From the NCBI GenBank assembly GCA_017962315.1, contig JAGCVN010000142.1, positions 1 to 41,989 of the forward strand: a stretch of 41,989 nt of DNA. The letters run 5' to 3'. A program made the position numbers and the translations under genes. Below, piece after piece: positions 25,937 to 34,423 of the stretch. The notes below the pieces were generated by a model. It ran no database searches and was not told the origin of the DNA. It saw only the letters and a program-made list of their open reading frames with translations. The first letter of the stretch is position 1. Each line of letters begins with the position of its first letter. This stretch comes from Kiritimatiellia bacterium. GTDB taxonomy: Bacteria > Verrucomicrobiota > Kiritimatiellia > RFP12 > UBA1067.

Positions 25937-26644
25937 ATGAATACGAGAAAAGGTGTCATCATACACGGGGAACCGGGGGACAGCGCACGTGCGGAGGGGA
26001 TTATCCGCGCGATTGCGCCGACGATGCTTGTTTTGTTCATTTTGGGAATCTGCGTGGGGGCGACGCTTCCCACGGTAAAGGGCGTCGTAGGAGCGGTGGC
26101 GATCGCCGTCTCGCTCGTCGTTCTCTCGTTTGTCGCGCGCCGTAACCTGCAAGGGCTGTCAAGCTGGTTCAAAGGGGCGCACGGTGAGGAGTTGACGGGG
26201 TTCGTCCTGCGCGGCCTCCCGGCGGGGTGGCACGTATTTCACGACTATCCCCTCGCCTACCGGGTTTACGCCGACCACATCGTCGCCGGACCGATCGGGG
26301 TGTTTGCGATTGAAACGAAATACTGGTCCGGGCGTGTGACGCTTGACGGCGGCAAGATTCTCGTGAACGGGCGCGAACCGTCGCGTCCCCCGCTGGTACA
26401 GGCGGTACGCCAGGCCGCGTTGACGGAGTCGCTGCTGGCCCGGCGACTTCCCCAGGCTCCCGCCTGCACGCCGATCCTCTGTTTCGCCAGCGACACCTTC
26501 GCCGCCCCCCCGTCGAAAGCGGGGGAGACCCTGATCTGTAACGTTTCGGAGTTGAATGCCCTGCTTACGGGAGGCGAGGGGCATTTGACGGAAGATGAAT
26601 TGGAACGTATCGTGAAATCCTTGGAACAGAAAGAAGAAGCATGA
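25937..26644 (+). CDS. Membrane protein with NERD nuclease-related domain
   Basis: Protein of 235 residues. Two hydrophobic helices (about 28-45 and 48-67) are followed by a NERD domain. KGAHGEELTGFVL supplies the first conserved Glu, DHIVAGPIGVFAIETKYWSG the DH and the ExK motif (about 113-132). The fold is related to restriction-endonuclease-like nucleases, so the protein may be a membrane-bound nuclease, but NERD function is not well established. The end is rich in charged residues (LTEDELERIVKSLEQKEEA). Its stop overlaps the start of the next gene (ATGA), so it is translationally coupled to a Prc-type protease. No Shine-Dalgarno is obvious before ATG 25937. Confidence 0.82.
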   Translation: MNTRKGVIIHGEPGDSARAEGIIRAIAPTMLVLFILGICVGATLPTVKGVVGAVAIAVSLVVLSFVARRNLQGLSSWFKGAHGEELTGFVLRGLPAGWHVFHDYPLAYRVYADHIVAGPIGVFAIETKYWSGRVTLDGGKILVNGREPSRPPLVQAVRQAALTESLLARRLPQAPACTPILCFASDTFAAPPSKAGETLICNVSELNALLTGGEGHLTEDELERIVKSLEQKEEA

Positions 26645-28818
26645 AACGGGTGATAATGTTCAGCACGGGCGTGTTTGCCGCCTGCTCGGTGTTTCTGCTG
26701 GCCGCGACCGGCGGGGTGAACGCAGCCAAGGGCCCCCAGCCCCAACCGTATTACGGGGAAATTTTGGAAAAGATGGCGCGCGTGTTGCCGGGGATGCATC
26801 TGTCGCACCAGAAATTGGATGATTCGGTTTCGTGCAAGGCGTGGACGAACCTGATCACCTCCTTCGACTTCGACCACAGTTATTTTCTACAGGAAGACCT
26901 GGATCGTTTCGCCGGGATGGAGTTGAAAATCGACGACGCCGTCCAATCCGGCGACGTTTCGTTCGGATACGAGATCTACCGCCTCTTCCAGAAGCGACTG
27001 GACGAGCGTTACACGTTCGTCACGAACATGCTCGCGCACCCGATCTCCTTCAACGAGGAGGAGAGCTACACGTGGAAGCGCAAGAACGCCCCCTGGCCCG
27101 CCGACCCTGCGGAACAGGACGACCTGTGGCGCCGCCGCATCAAAAACGAACTGCTCATCTCCCGGCTCAGCCGGGAACTCGACATCGCGAACGCCAGCAA
27201 CAAGACGGACAAGGCCGCCGCCGCGACGAACGCCACCGGGCAGACCTCCACGACCAATGCGCCCGCGCCGACCATCGAGGAGAACATTGCCGCAAAATAC
27301 AAACAATACAAGATGATCATCGACGACCTTGACGAAGAATCCATCCTTCAACGTTACCTCGGTGCCGTCGCGATGGCATACGACCCGCACTCCGACTATA
27401 TGTCGCCGATGCGCAAGGAGGACTTCGACATCGACATGAACCTCACGCTCTGCGGAATCGGGGCGCAGCTCCGTTCCGAGGACGGCGCGGCGATGATCAT
27501 GGAAATCATCCCCGGAAGTCCCGCCGAGCGCGACAAGCGCCCATGCAGACTGGTGAAAGGCGACAAAGTGATCGGCGTGGGGCAGGGCGACGAGGAAATC
27601 GTCAACACCCTCCACTGGCCCTTGAACAAAGTCGTACGCAAAATCCGGGGGAAAAAGGGAACGAAAGTTGTCCTCAAGGTCATCCCCGCTTCCGACCCCA
27701 GTGGCAACAGCACAAAACGGGTGGATCTCATCCGCGAGGAGATCAAACTGGAAGAACAGGCCGCGACCGGACGGGTCGAACGCGTCACGCTCAAGGACGG
27801 TTCCGTCCGTAGCCTCGGCTACGTCCGTCTTCCCACGTTCTACGGGACGATGGACAAGCGGTACGGGCAACCCGGCTTTCGCAGCGCGACGGTGGACGTC
27901 GCCAAGCAGATCGCCTCGTTCAACAGCGTCAACGTCTCCGGGCTTGTCCTCGACCTCCGCAACAACGGCGGCGGCTCGCTCCGCGAGGCGATCGACCTGG
28001 TGGGGCTTTTCGTCCGCAGCGGTCCCGCCGTACAGGTAGCGGAACGTTCCCAGCTGGGGGCGTTGCCGATCCGGAACGCCTACTCCGCGATGGCGTTCCG
28101 AAAACCCGTGGTGGTGATGATCAACCGGGCGTCGGCATCCGCCTCCGAGATCGTGGCGGCCGCACTGCAGGACTACGGCCGCGCGGTGATCGTCGGCGAT
28201 TCGCAGTCGCACGGCAAGGGCACCGTGCAGTCCGTCATGTCGCTCGGCAAGCCGGAATACGGGTCAATCAAGGTGACGACGGCGAGTTTCTTCCGGATCA
28301 ACGGATCCTCCACGCAAATCAAAGGCGTTCGTTCCGACATCGTGATCCCCTCCCTGCTCGACGGACTTGACATGATGGGCGAGGACAAACTGCCGGGGGC
28401 GCTTCCCTGGTCGAAAGTCCGCGCCGCGCTCTATATGCCCGTCGGCGATGTCCAGAAGTTCGTACCCCGGCTGAAAGAACTCTCGGCCGAGCGGCTCTCG
28501 CATAACGAGCGCTACATCCGGTACACCCGCTACACGCGCCGTGTCCGCGAGGCGAACGAGCGGACGGAAGTCCCGTTGGAAATCGAAGCCCGTCGCAAGC
28601 TCATGAAACACGAGAACGAACTCCGCAAACTGGAAGAGGCCGAGGAGGAACAGGAGAAGAAGAAGGGCGACGGGGAGAACGACGTCATTCTCGGCGAGAC
28701 GCTGAACATCCTTTCCGACCTGGTTGACCTCCAGGGCGACGGGGACATCCCGTTGGAAAACGAGGGCGACTTGCGCAGCCGCATGTTGCGGATCTTTGGA
28801 ATCGGGCTGGAAGAATAA
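26641..28818 (+). CDS. prc: Prc/Tsp-type carboxy-terminal processing protease (S41A)
   Basis: Periplasmic tail-specific serine protease of 725 residues that degrades or trims proteins from the C-terminus, with roles in envelope and peptidoglycan-hydrolase turnover in relatives. A signal peptide covers residues 1-28. The N-terminal helical domain (LDDSVSCKAWTNLITSFDFDHSYFL region) is typical of E. coli Prc rather than of short CtpA proteins. A PDZ domain lies near 255-345. The catalytic core has GLVLDLRNNGGGSL and a Ser-Lys dyad, Ser500 in RASASASE and Lys526 in SHGKGTVQ, with Asp511 at the third site known from E. coli. Residues about 620-690 form a charged, probably coiled C-terminal domain. 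It overlaps the NERD gene by ATGA and precedes dapF by 14 bases. Confidence 0.93.
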   Translation: MKRVIMFSTGVFAACSVFLLAATGGVNAAKGPQPQPYYGEILEKMARVLPGMHLSHQKLDDSVSCKAWTNLITSFDFDHSYFLQEDLDRFAGMELKIDDAVQSGDVSFGYEIYRLFQKRLDERYTFVTNMLAHPISFNEEESYTWKRKNAPWPADPAEQDDLWRRRIKNELLISRLSRELDIANASNKTDKAAAATNATGQTSTTNAPAPTIEENIAAKYKQYKMIIDDLDEESILQRYLGAVAMAYDPHSDYMSPMRKEDFDIDMNLTLCGIGAQLRSEDGAAMIMEIIPGSPAERDKRPCRLVKGDKVIGVGQGDEEIVNTLHWPLNKVVRKIRGKKGTKVVLKVIPASDPSGNSTKRVDLIREEIKLEEQAATGRVERVTLKDGSVRSLGYVRLPTFYGTMDKRYGQPGFRSATVDVAKQIASFNSVNVSGLVLDLRNNGGGSLREAIDLVGLFVRSGPAVQVAERSQLGALPIRNAYSAMAFRKPVVVMINRASASASEIVAAALQDYGRAVIVGDSQSHGKGTVQSVMSLGKPEYGSIKVTTASFFRINGSSTQIKGVRSDIVIPSLLDGLDMMGEDKLPGALPWSKVRAALYMPVGDVQKFVPRLKELSAERLSHNERYIRYTRYTRRVREANERTEVPLEIEARRKLMKHENELRKLEEAEEEQEKKKGDGENDVILGETLNILSDLVDLQGDGDIPLENEGDLRSRMLRIFGIGLEE

Positions 28819-28832
28819 CAGGGAGAAACGCC

Positions 28833-29672
28833 ATGAAGATTCAATTTACCAAGATGCACGGCGCGGCAAACGACTTCATCCTGATCGACGACCGTGACGG
28901 TACGGTTCCCGTCGAAGACCACTTTCTGATGGCAGCCTTGGCGGGGCGCCGCACGGGGATCGGTTCGGAGGGGATCATCATCCTCCAGAAATCCGACAAG
29001 GCCGATTTCCGGATGCGCTTCCTGAACCCGGACGGGACGGAGGTCGAACTCTGCGGCAACGGATCCCGCTGCGCCGCCGCATTCGCCCACCATATCGGGA
29101 TGTGCGGGAAATCCCTGACGATGGAAACCTGCGCGGGACTTGTTGACGCCCAGATCAAGGACGACGGCGGCGTCTGCCTCTGGATGCCGGATCCCGACCG
29201 CCGCAATTACGGACTTGAAGTCAACGTGAACGGAACCGTGATCAAGGGCGACTTCATCGTCGCCGGCGTCCCGCACTTCGTCGTGCAGACACCCAACCTC
29301 GTGGATGTGGATGTCATGGGGCTCGGGCGCGCCCTCCGTCTCCATCCCGTCTTCGCGCCAGAGGGGACGAACGTGGATTTTATCTCCGTCCGCCCCCCGA
29401 ACCGGCTCGCGATGCGGACGTATGAACGCGGTGTCGAAGCCGAAAGCGGCGCGTGCGGGACAGGCGCGGTCGCCTGCGCGGTCGTCGCCGTCGAAACCCT
29501 CGGCTTCAGCCTGCCGACCAAAGTCAAGACCCCTTCCGGCTACGACCTTATGATCGACGGGGACTGGCGCAAACGGCGCTGCACGGGGATGACGTTGACG
29601 GGGCCTGTAAAATTTGTGTTCACGGGAGAGATCGACCTCGATACCGTCGATCTCGGAAATGAGATTGATTAA
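28833..29672 (+). CDS. dapF: Diaminopimelate epimerase
   Basis: Converts LL- to meso-diaminopimelate, the step before lysine and a building block of peptidoglycan, in the cytosol without cofactor. The 279 residues match the family. Start KFTKMHGAANDFILID-like (here IQFTKMHGAANDFILID). The two catalytic cysteines are Cys74 in ELCGNGSRC and Cys208 in SGACGTGA. Shine-Dalgarno AGGGAGAA precedes ATG 28833. It lies 14 bases after the Prc-type protease gene and 4 bases before a GHL10 glycosidase-like gene, so an envelope-related operon of NERD, protease, dapF and GHL10 is likely. Presence of dapF implies meso-DAP peptidoglycan. Confidence 0.96.
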   Translation: MKIQFTKMHGAANDFILIDDRDGTVPVEDHFLMAALAGRRTGIGSEGIIILQKSDKADFRMRFLNPDGTEVELCGNGSRCAAAFAHHIGMCGKSLTMETCAGLVDAQIKDDGGVCLWMPDPDRRNYGLEVNVNGTVIKGDFIVAGVPHFVVQTPNLVDVDVMGLGRALRLHPVFAPEGTNVDFISVRPPNRLAMRTYERGVEAESGACGTGAVACAVVAVETLGFSLPTKVKTPSGYDLMIDGDWRKRRCTGMTLTGPVKFVFTGEIDLDTVDLGNEID

Positions 29673-29676
29673 CGCC

Positions 29677-31605
29677 ATGAAGATCCGTCCCCTCTTTTTC
29701 GCCTGGTTGTTTTTCCTGTTCGCGGCATCCCTTCGCGCCGTACCTGTCGCCGTCATACACGGCGCCGCCTCCGTCTCCCCTTCTGAACGGCGTTTCGCCC
29801 AGTCGCTCGCGCGCCACGTCGAACGTTGGTACCATAAGGCGGGGGTCGATACCGTCATCGCGGATGATACCGAACTCGGCACGACGCTTTCCGGCAAGAA
29901 GGTCGCAGTCCTCGTCTACCTCTCGCAGCCGGGGAACGCGCAGCTCGCCGCGCTCACAGCCTTCGTCCGGCGCGGCGGGAAGCTCATCGTCTGTTACTCG
30001 GCCTCGCCGCGTCTCGCCGCGCTGATGGATCTGGAAACCGTCCGCTATCTGAAGGGTAGCACGGAAGGCCGTTGGTCGATGATGTCGTTCATTCCCGGTA
30101 CGTACACCCCGCAGGGCGTTCCGCAGACGATCCTGCAATCGTCGAGCAACATTTTCCTGGTCCGACCCGTCCCCGGCCGCGCCCATGTGATGGCGTGGTG
30201 GCACGACCGCCAAGGACGGCGCACGGAAGAACCGGCGTGGCTCGCCTCGAAGAACGGATTCTGGATGACCCACGTCCTGCTCGCCGACGGCGACGCCGAG
30301 GCAAAAGGACGGCTGCTCCTCGCGCTCGCCGCTTCGGTCGATCCCGCGCTCTGGAACGTTTCGGCGGCGGAAGTCCTTCGGCAGGGTCGCGCCGTCCAGA
30401 AGCGTGTCAACGCCGCCGTCTCCGTCGCCGCGCCGGCGGAACGCGCCCGCGCCGGGCACGGCGTCGCCTCGCTCGACCACTGTGCGGGGAAGGCGGCCGC
30501 GCTCCTTTCAAAAGGCCAGGGCTATGCCGCATGGATGGCGGCGAACGAACTCAAGGCCCGTGCCGCCGAGGTCTACGGCACGGTGCAGCGTCCGCGCAAA
30601 GGCGAAATCCGCGCCGTCTGGGACCATTCGGGAATGGGGCTTTATCCCGGCGAATGGCCGCGCACGATGCGTTTGCTGAAAGACGCCGGCATCACCGATC
30701 TCTACGTCAACGTCGCGGGGGCCGGTTTCGCGCATTACGAAAGCGGCGTCCTGCCGCGCTCCAAAATCTTCGACGAACAGGGCGACCAGCTCACCGCCTG
30801 TCTCGCCGCGGCCCGCGCCTGCAACATCCGCGTACACGCCTGGATCCTTTGTTTTTCGACGGAAGGCGCGACGCAAGACCGCATCTCGATTTTCAACCAG
30901 CGCGGATGGCTTCTGAAGGACGAGGCGGGGCTTTCCCGTCCCTGGCTCGACCCCGCCTCGCCGGAAGTACGCGAATACCTAGTACGCGCCGTGCGCGAAA
31001 TCGTCAGCTCGTATCCGGTCTCCGGCATCCATCTGGATTTCGTCCGGTACCCGGATTTCGTCTCCAGCCTCGGCCCCTCCGTCCGGGCGCGTTTCGAGCA
31101 GTCCGTCGGCAAGCGTGTCGCGAACTGGCCCGACGGCGTAAAGAAAGGGAAGTTCCGGCAGGCGTTCTTCGCGTGGCGCGTGAAACAGGTTTCCGATTTC
31201 GTGCAGGCCGTACGCCGGACCATGCGGAAAAACGCGAAAGGGAAAATCCTGAGCGCGGCGGTTTTCGGGAAATATCCCTCCTGCCTTGAGGCGGTGGGAC
31301 AAGACTGGGAATCCTGGATCAACATCGGGCTGGTGAACTATGTCACGCCGATGAATTACACGGAGAACCCGACGGTCTTCAACGAATGGCTCGCGGCGCA
31401 GACCAAGACGCGGAAACAGGCGCTCGCCGTCATCCCCGGAATCGGTGTCACGGCGGCGGAAAGCCGGCTCGACTCGATGCAGGTGATCGACCAGATCAAC
31501 GCCGTCCGCGAGGCCGGCTGCCCGGGATTCGCCCTCTTCGACCTCGACACCACGTTGCGGCAGGAAATCCTCCCGATCCTCCGTCTCGGAATGACCCGCC
31601 CGTAA
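29677..31605 (+). CDS. Exported GHL10-family (DUF187-type) glycosidase-like protein
   Basis: Secreted protein of 642 residues with a signal peptide cleaved near residue 22 (SLRA-VPV). The N-terminal half (about 25-290) resembles a class I glutamine-amidotransferase-like or trimerisation-type alpha/beta fold with VAVIHGAASVSPSERRFAQSL and VLVYLSQPGNAQLAALTAFVRRGGKLIV. The C-terminal half (about 305-640) is a TIM barrel of the GHL10 family: EIRAVWDHSGMGLYPGEW at its start, WLDPASPEVREYLVRAVREI, GIHLDFVRYPDF with the conserved D-x-x-R-Y-P, and NYVTPMNYTENP late in the barrel. Some relatives act on bacterial or host glycans; no substrate is assigned. ATG 29677 lies four bases after dapF; a second in-frame ATG at 29659 would overlap dapF and spoil the signal. 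Confidence 0.8.
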   Translation: MKIRPLFFAWLFFLFAASLRAVPVAVIHGAASVSPSERRFAQSLARHVERWYHKAGVDTVIADDTELGTTLSGKKVAVLVYLSQPGNAQLAALTAFVRRGGKLIVCYSASPRLAALMDLETVRYLKGSTEGRWSMMSFIPGTYTPQGVPQTILQSSSNIFLVRPVPGRAHVMAWWHDRQGRRTEEPAWLASKNGFWMTHVLLADGDAEAKGRLLLALAASVDPALWNVSAAEVLRQGRAVQKRVNAAVSVAAPAERARAGHGVASLDHCAGKAAALLSKGQGYAAWMAANELKARAAEVYGTVQRPRKGEIRAVWDHSGMGLYPGEWPRTMRLLKDAGITDLYVNVAGAGFAHYESGVLPRSKIFDEQGDQLTACLAAARACNIRVHAWILCFSTEGATQDRISIFNQRGWLLKDEAGLSRPWLDPASPEVREYLVRAVREIVSSYPVSGIHLDFVRYPDFVSSLGPSVRARFEQSVGKRVANWPDGVKKGKFRQAFFAWRVKQVSDFVQAVRRTMRKNAKGKILSAAVFGKYPSCLEAVGQDWESWINIGLVNYVTPMNYTENPTVFNEWLAAQTKTRKQALAVIPGIGVTAAESRLDSMQVIDQINAVREAGCPGFALFDLDTTLRQEILPILRLGMTRP

Positions 31606-31609
31606 GGCA

Positions 31610-31638
31610 CGCCGCATGGCGGCTTGACGGCGCGTTTT
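31610..31638 (+). terminator. Weak intrinsic terminator candidate
   Basis: CGCCG (31610-31614) can pair with CGGCG (31628-31632), or GCCGC (31611-31615) with GCGGC (31619-31623); TTTT follows at 31635-31638. It lies between the convergent GHL10 and trkH genes, where a terminator is expected. Confidence 0.35.
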
Positions 31639-31639
31639 G

Positions 31640-33082
31640 TCATACTCCGCGGAGCGCCCGACCGATCAAGATCAGCACCGTGTAGATCTCGAGACGGCCC
31701 GCAATCATCACAAAGGAATACCACCACTTCACCACCCCGTGCAGGGAGGCGAACGTTTCCGACGGTCCGAGCGTCCCGAACGCAGGCCCCATGTTGCCGA
31801 TCATGCTCATCGCCCCGGTGAGGGCTTCCAGCAACCCAAGCCCCGAAAGGGCGCCCACAAACGTGGTTACCGCCACCAGCAGCAAGTACACGAAAAGGAA
31901 CGAGGCCACCAGCGGCACGAATTCCTCCCTCCCCGCCATCGCGTTCAGGCGAAGCGACACGATTTCGTGCGGATGGAGAAGGCGGCGGAATTCGTTCTTG
32001 AGCTGTTTCCAGAGAATGGCCCACCGGATCACCTTCACGCCTCCGGCCGTAGAACCCGAACAACCGCCGATCATAAAGAGCACGAACAGGATCGCCTGGG
32101 CCCCGGGCAGCCAGCGTGCGTAGTCCGCAGTGGCAAACCCGGTGGTGGAGACAATCGACGACACCTGGAAAGCCGAATAGCGTAGAGACTTCGCGAGATC
32201 GCCGTATTCCGGCAACTCAATCAGCGTCACGGCCGCCACCGCGCCCGCCACCACGAGCAGGAAACCTCGCAACTCGGTGTCCAGAAAGACCTCGCGAACC
32301 CTGAACGTGACGAGGTGGAAATACAACGTGAAGTTCACGGATGCCAACAACATGAACGCCGTACACGTCCAGTCCACGGCGGCGCTGTTGAAATGCGCCA
32401 CGCTGTCGTTGTACGTGGAGAACCCGCCGGTCCCCATCGTGGAGAACGCATGGCACAGCGCGTCAAACCACGACAGACCGAAGTGGCACAGCAGAAGCGT
32501 CTGCGTAAGGGTGAACAGGAAATAGACGCACCAAAGCGTCTTGGCCGTGGTGGCGATACGCGACGTAAGCTTGCCTTTCTCCGGGCCGGTCGTCTCCGCC
32601 TTGATCATGCGGAAACCGCCCACGCCCAAAAGCGGGATCAACGCCACCGCGAGCGCGATCACCCCCATTCCGCCTAGCCAGTGCGTCTCGCAGCGCCACA
32701 GGTTCACGCTGCGGGGAAGCGCCTCCACGTCCTTCATGATTGTCGCCCCCGTGGTGGTGAACCCGCTCACGCTCTCGAACACGGCGTCGGTAAAGCTAGC
32801 CACCGTCCCGCTTAGGTAAAACGGGAGTGCGCCGAAAAGCCCGATGACCATCCAGATCCCGCCCACCACCATGAACGCGCCTTCCACGCTGATGGTCTTC
32901 ACGCCACCCTTCTGCCGGTACCAGAATCCCAGCGCCATCGCCCAACTCGCCGCCATCGGAACTCCGAATGCGAGTACGGCCCGCTCCTCGCCGTACAGGC
33001 ATCCCACCGTGAACGGAAGCAACAACGCGGCCCCCACGATACCGAGCATGTATGAAAAGATACGGATTACCGAGAAGGACAT
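31640..33082 (-). CDS. trkH: Potassium uptake protein, TrkH/KtrB family
   Basis: Membrane subunit of the Trk/Ktr potassium uptake system, 480 residues, with about ten hydrophobic segments and four pore-loop repeats. The filter loops are SVSGFTTTGATIM (about 105-116), FSTMGTGGFSTY, SSIVSTTGFATADY and GGCSGSTAGGVKVIRW, each with the conserved Gly of the selectivity filter. The N-terminal segments MLGIVGAALLLPF and VEGAFMVVGGIWMVIGLFGALPF are typical of TrkH. It begins 4 bases after the stop of trkA, so both subunits come from one message. Confidence 0.95.
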   Translation of the reverse strand: MSFSVIRIFSYMLGIVGAALLLPFTVGCLYGEERAVLAFGVPMAASWAMALGFWYRQKGGVKTISVEGAFMVVGGIWMVIGLFGALPFYLSGTVASFTDAVFESVSGFTTTGATIMKDVEALPRSVNLWRCETHWLGGMGVIALAVALIPLLGVGGFRMIKAETTGPEKGKLTSRIATTAKTLWCVYFLFTLTQTLLLCHFGLSWFDALCHAFSTMGTGGFSTYNDSVAHFNSAAVDWTCTAFMLLASVNFTLYFHLVTFRVREVFLDTELRGFLLVVAGAVAAVTLIELPEYGDLAKSLRYSAFQVSSIVSTTGFATADYARWLPGAQAILFVLFMIGGCSGSTAGGVKVIRWAILWKQLKNEFRRLLHPHEIVSLRLNAMAGREEFVPLVASFLFVYLLLVAVTTFVGALSGLGLLEALTGAMSMIGNMGPAFGTLGPSETFASLHGVVKWWYSFVMIAGRLEIYTVLILIGRALRGV

Positions 33083-33086
33083 GGCC

Positions 33087-34421
33087 TCAAGCCTTTCCGC
33101 AAAAACGCTCCAGAATCTGCCTGTCCGAGGAGCGCGTGACGAGCGTCACGCAGTCGCCCCCGGAGAGTACGGTATTCCCGTGCGGAATCTCCGTCTTCTT
33201 TCCCGAATCGCGCAGCAACAGAAGCCATTCGCCGGAACTGGCGATTTCCTGAACGGATTTGCCGACGAACGGGCTGTCCTCCGAGACCACACACTTCACC
33301 ACCTCGAAACGCTGGCGGCACACGGTGTGTACCGCCAGCACGTTCCGCCCGCGCAGACGGCTCAACACGGCGTCCACCACCGTCCCGCGCATCGGCACCG
33401 CCACGTCGATTCCCAGGCGCGAGGCGACGTCGTTGAACTTGGAACTGGACGTGAGGGCGATGACTTTCGCGACACCGAGCGACTTCAGGTATGAAGCGAC
33501 GATCAGGTTTCGGTCGTAGTTCCCCGAAACCGCCACCAGCGCGTCCGCCTCGCCGAGCTTTTCCTCGCGGATGAGTTCCTCGTCCATCATGTCGCCGCAC
33601 AATACCTGAACACCGCGAAAGTCGAGTTTGGCCTGTCTGCACCTCGCGCCGTCCCAGTCCACCACCGAAACCCTGTGGTAGAACCCCCTGTGCATCCGGG
33701 CCGCCACCAGCCGCCCCACATGGTCCGCGCCGAATATCACCACATGCCTGTATTTCTTCACGGCCGGCAGGTGCGCGAACTTCACGAGCGACTCTACATC
33801 CGACTCCTTGGAGAGCACACCGATCCTGTCACCATGTGCAAGGACGGTGTTCCCGCACGGAAGCAGCGATTGTTCATCGCGGTCTACATAGGCGATCAAC
33901 GCCTTCCATTCCGGATGCTTCGCCACATCGGCCACCGCCATCCCGTCGAACGAGTCGCCCTCCACCACCTCCAGCTCCGTTATGCAGTACCCGTGCGCCA
34001 CGTCAATCACGCGGCCGGCGGCTCCGTGTTCCAACGCCCGCCATACCGCGGACTCCGCCTCTTCATCCGGATTGAACACCACGTCCACGTTAAACGACGC
34101 GCCGATGTAGTGGGAGGAATTCCGCACACGCGCGAGCGTCTTGAGTTTCCCGTTCAACGACTTGGCGAGCATACTCGAGACGATGTTCATCTCGTCGCTC
34201 TCCGTGAGCGCCACAAGCGCATCGGCTGACCCAACCCCCGCCTCGCGTAACACGGCCTGATCGTTTCCGCTTCCTTCCAGCACCGTGCAGTCGAGCATAT
34301 TCGCGGCGTGCCGCGCTTTTTCGTGGTCTCGCTCCACTAGGCGCACATCGTCGCCCTCGGCCACCAGCACGCGGGCGAGCTGTTCGCCCGTGAACCCCGC
34401 GCCCACCACGATTACTTTCAT
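33087..34421 (-). CDS. trkA: Trk potassium uptake regulatory subunit, two RCK domains
   Basis: Cytosolic NAD/ATP-binding regulator of TrkH, 444 residues, made of two tandem RCK units. The first starts MKVIVVGAGFTGEQLARVL with a Rossmann G-x-G-x-x-G, then ALVALTESDEMNIVSSMLAK. The second restarts at HVVIFGADHVGRLVAARM with VVDWDGARCRQAK and DALVAVSGNYDRNLI. Each is followed by a TrkA-C domain; the last ends GDCVTLVTRSSDRQILERF. ATG 34421 is chosen because it opens the Rossmann fold directly and follows GAGGGGTGA. That Shine-Dalgarno lies within the last codons of the upstream glycosidase gene, two bases away, so translation is likely coupled. A much longer upstream frame is spurious. Confidence 0.95.
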   Translation of the reverse strand: MKVIVVGAGFTGEQLARVLVAEGDDVRLVERDHEKARHAANMLDCTVLEGSGNDQAVLREAGVGSADALVALTESDEMNIVSSMLAKSLNGKLKTLARVRNSSHYIGASFNVDVVFNPDEEAESAVWRALEHGAAGRVIDVAHGYCITELEVVEGDSFDGMAVADVAKHPEWKALIAYVDRDEQSLLPCGNTVLAHGDRIGVLSKESDVESLVKFAHLPAVKKYRHVVIFGADHVGRLVAARMHRGFYHRVSVVDWDGARCRQAKLDFRGVQVLCGDMMDEELIREEKLGEADALVAVSGNYDRNLIVASYLKSLGVAKVIALTSSSKFNDVASRLGIDVAVPMRGTVVDAVLSRLRGRNVLAVHTVCRQRFEVVKCVVSEDSPFVGKSVQEIASSGEWLLLLRDSGKKTEIPHGNTVLSGGDCVTLVTRSSDRQILERFCGKA

Positions 34422-34423
34422 AC

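Noticed and set aside
25378..26152. Open frames across the intergenic gap (25378-25791 plus, 25691-26152 minus)
   Set aside because: They run out of a neighbouring gene or through the hairpin series, have no ribosome binding site and no recognisable domain.
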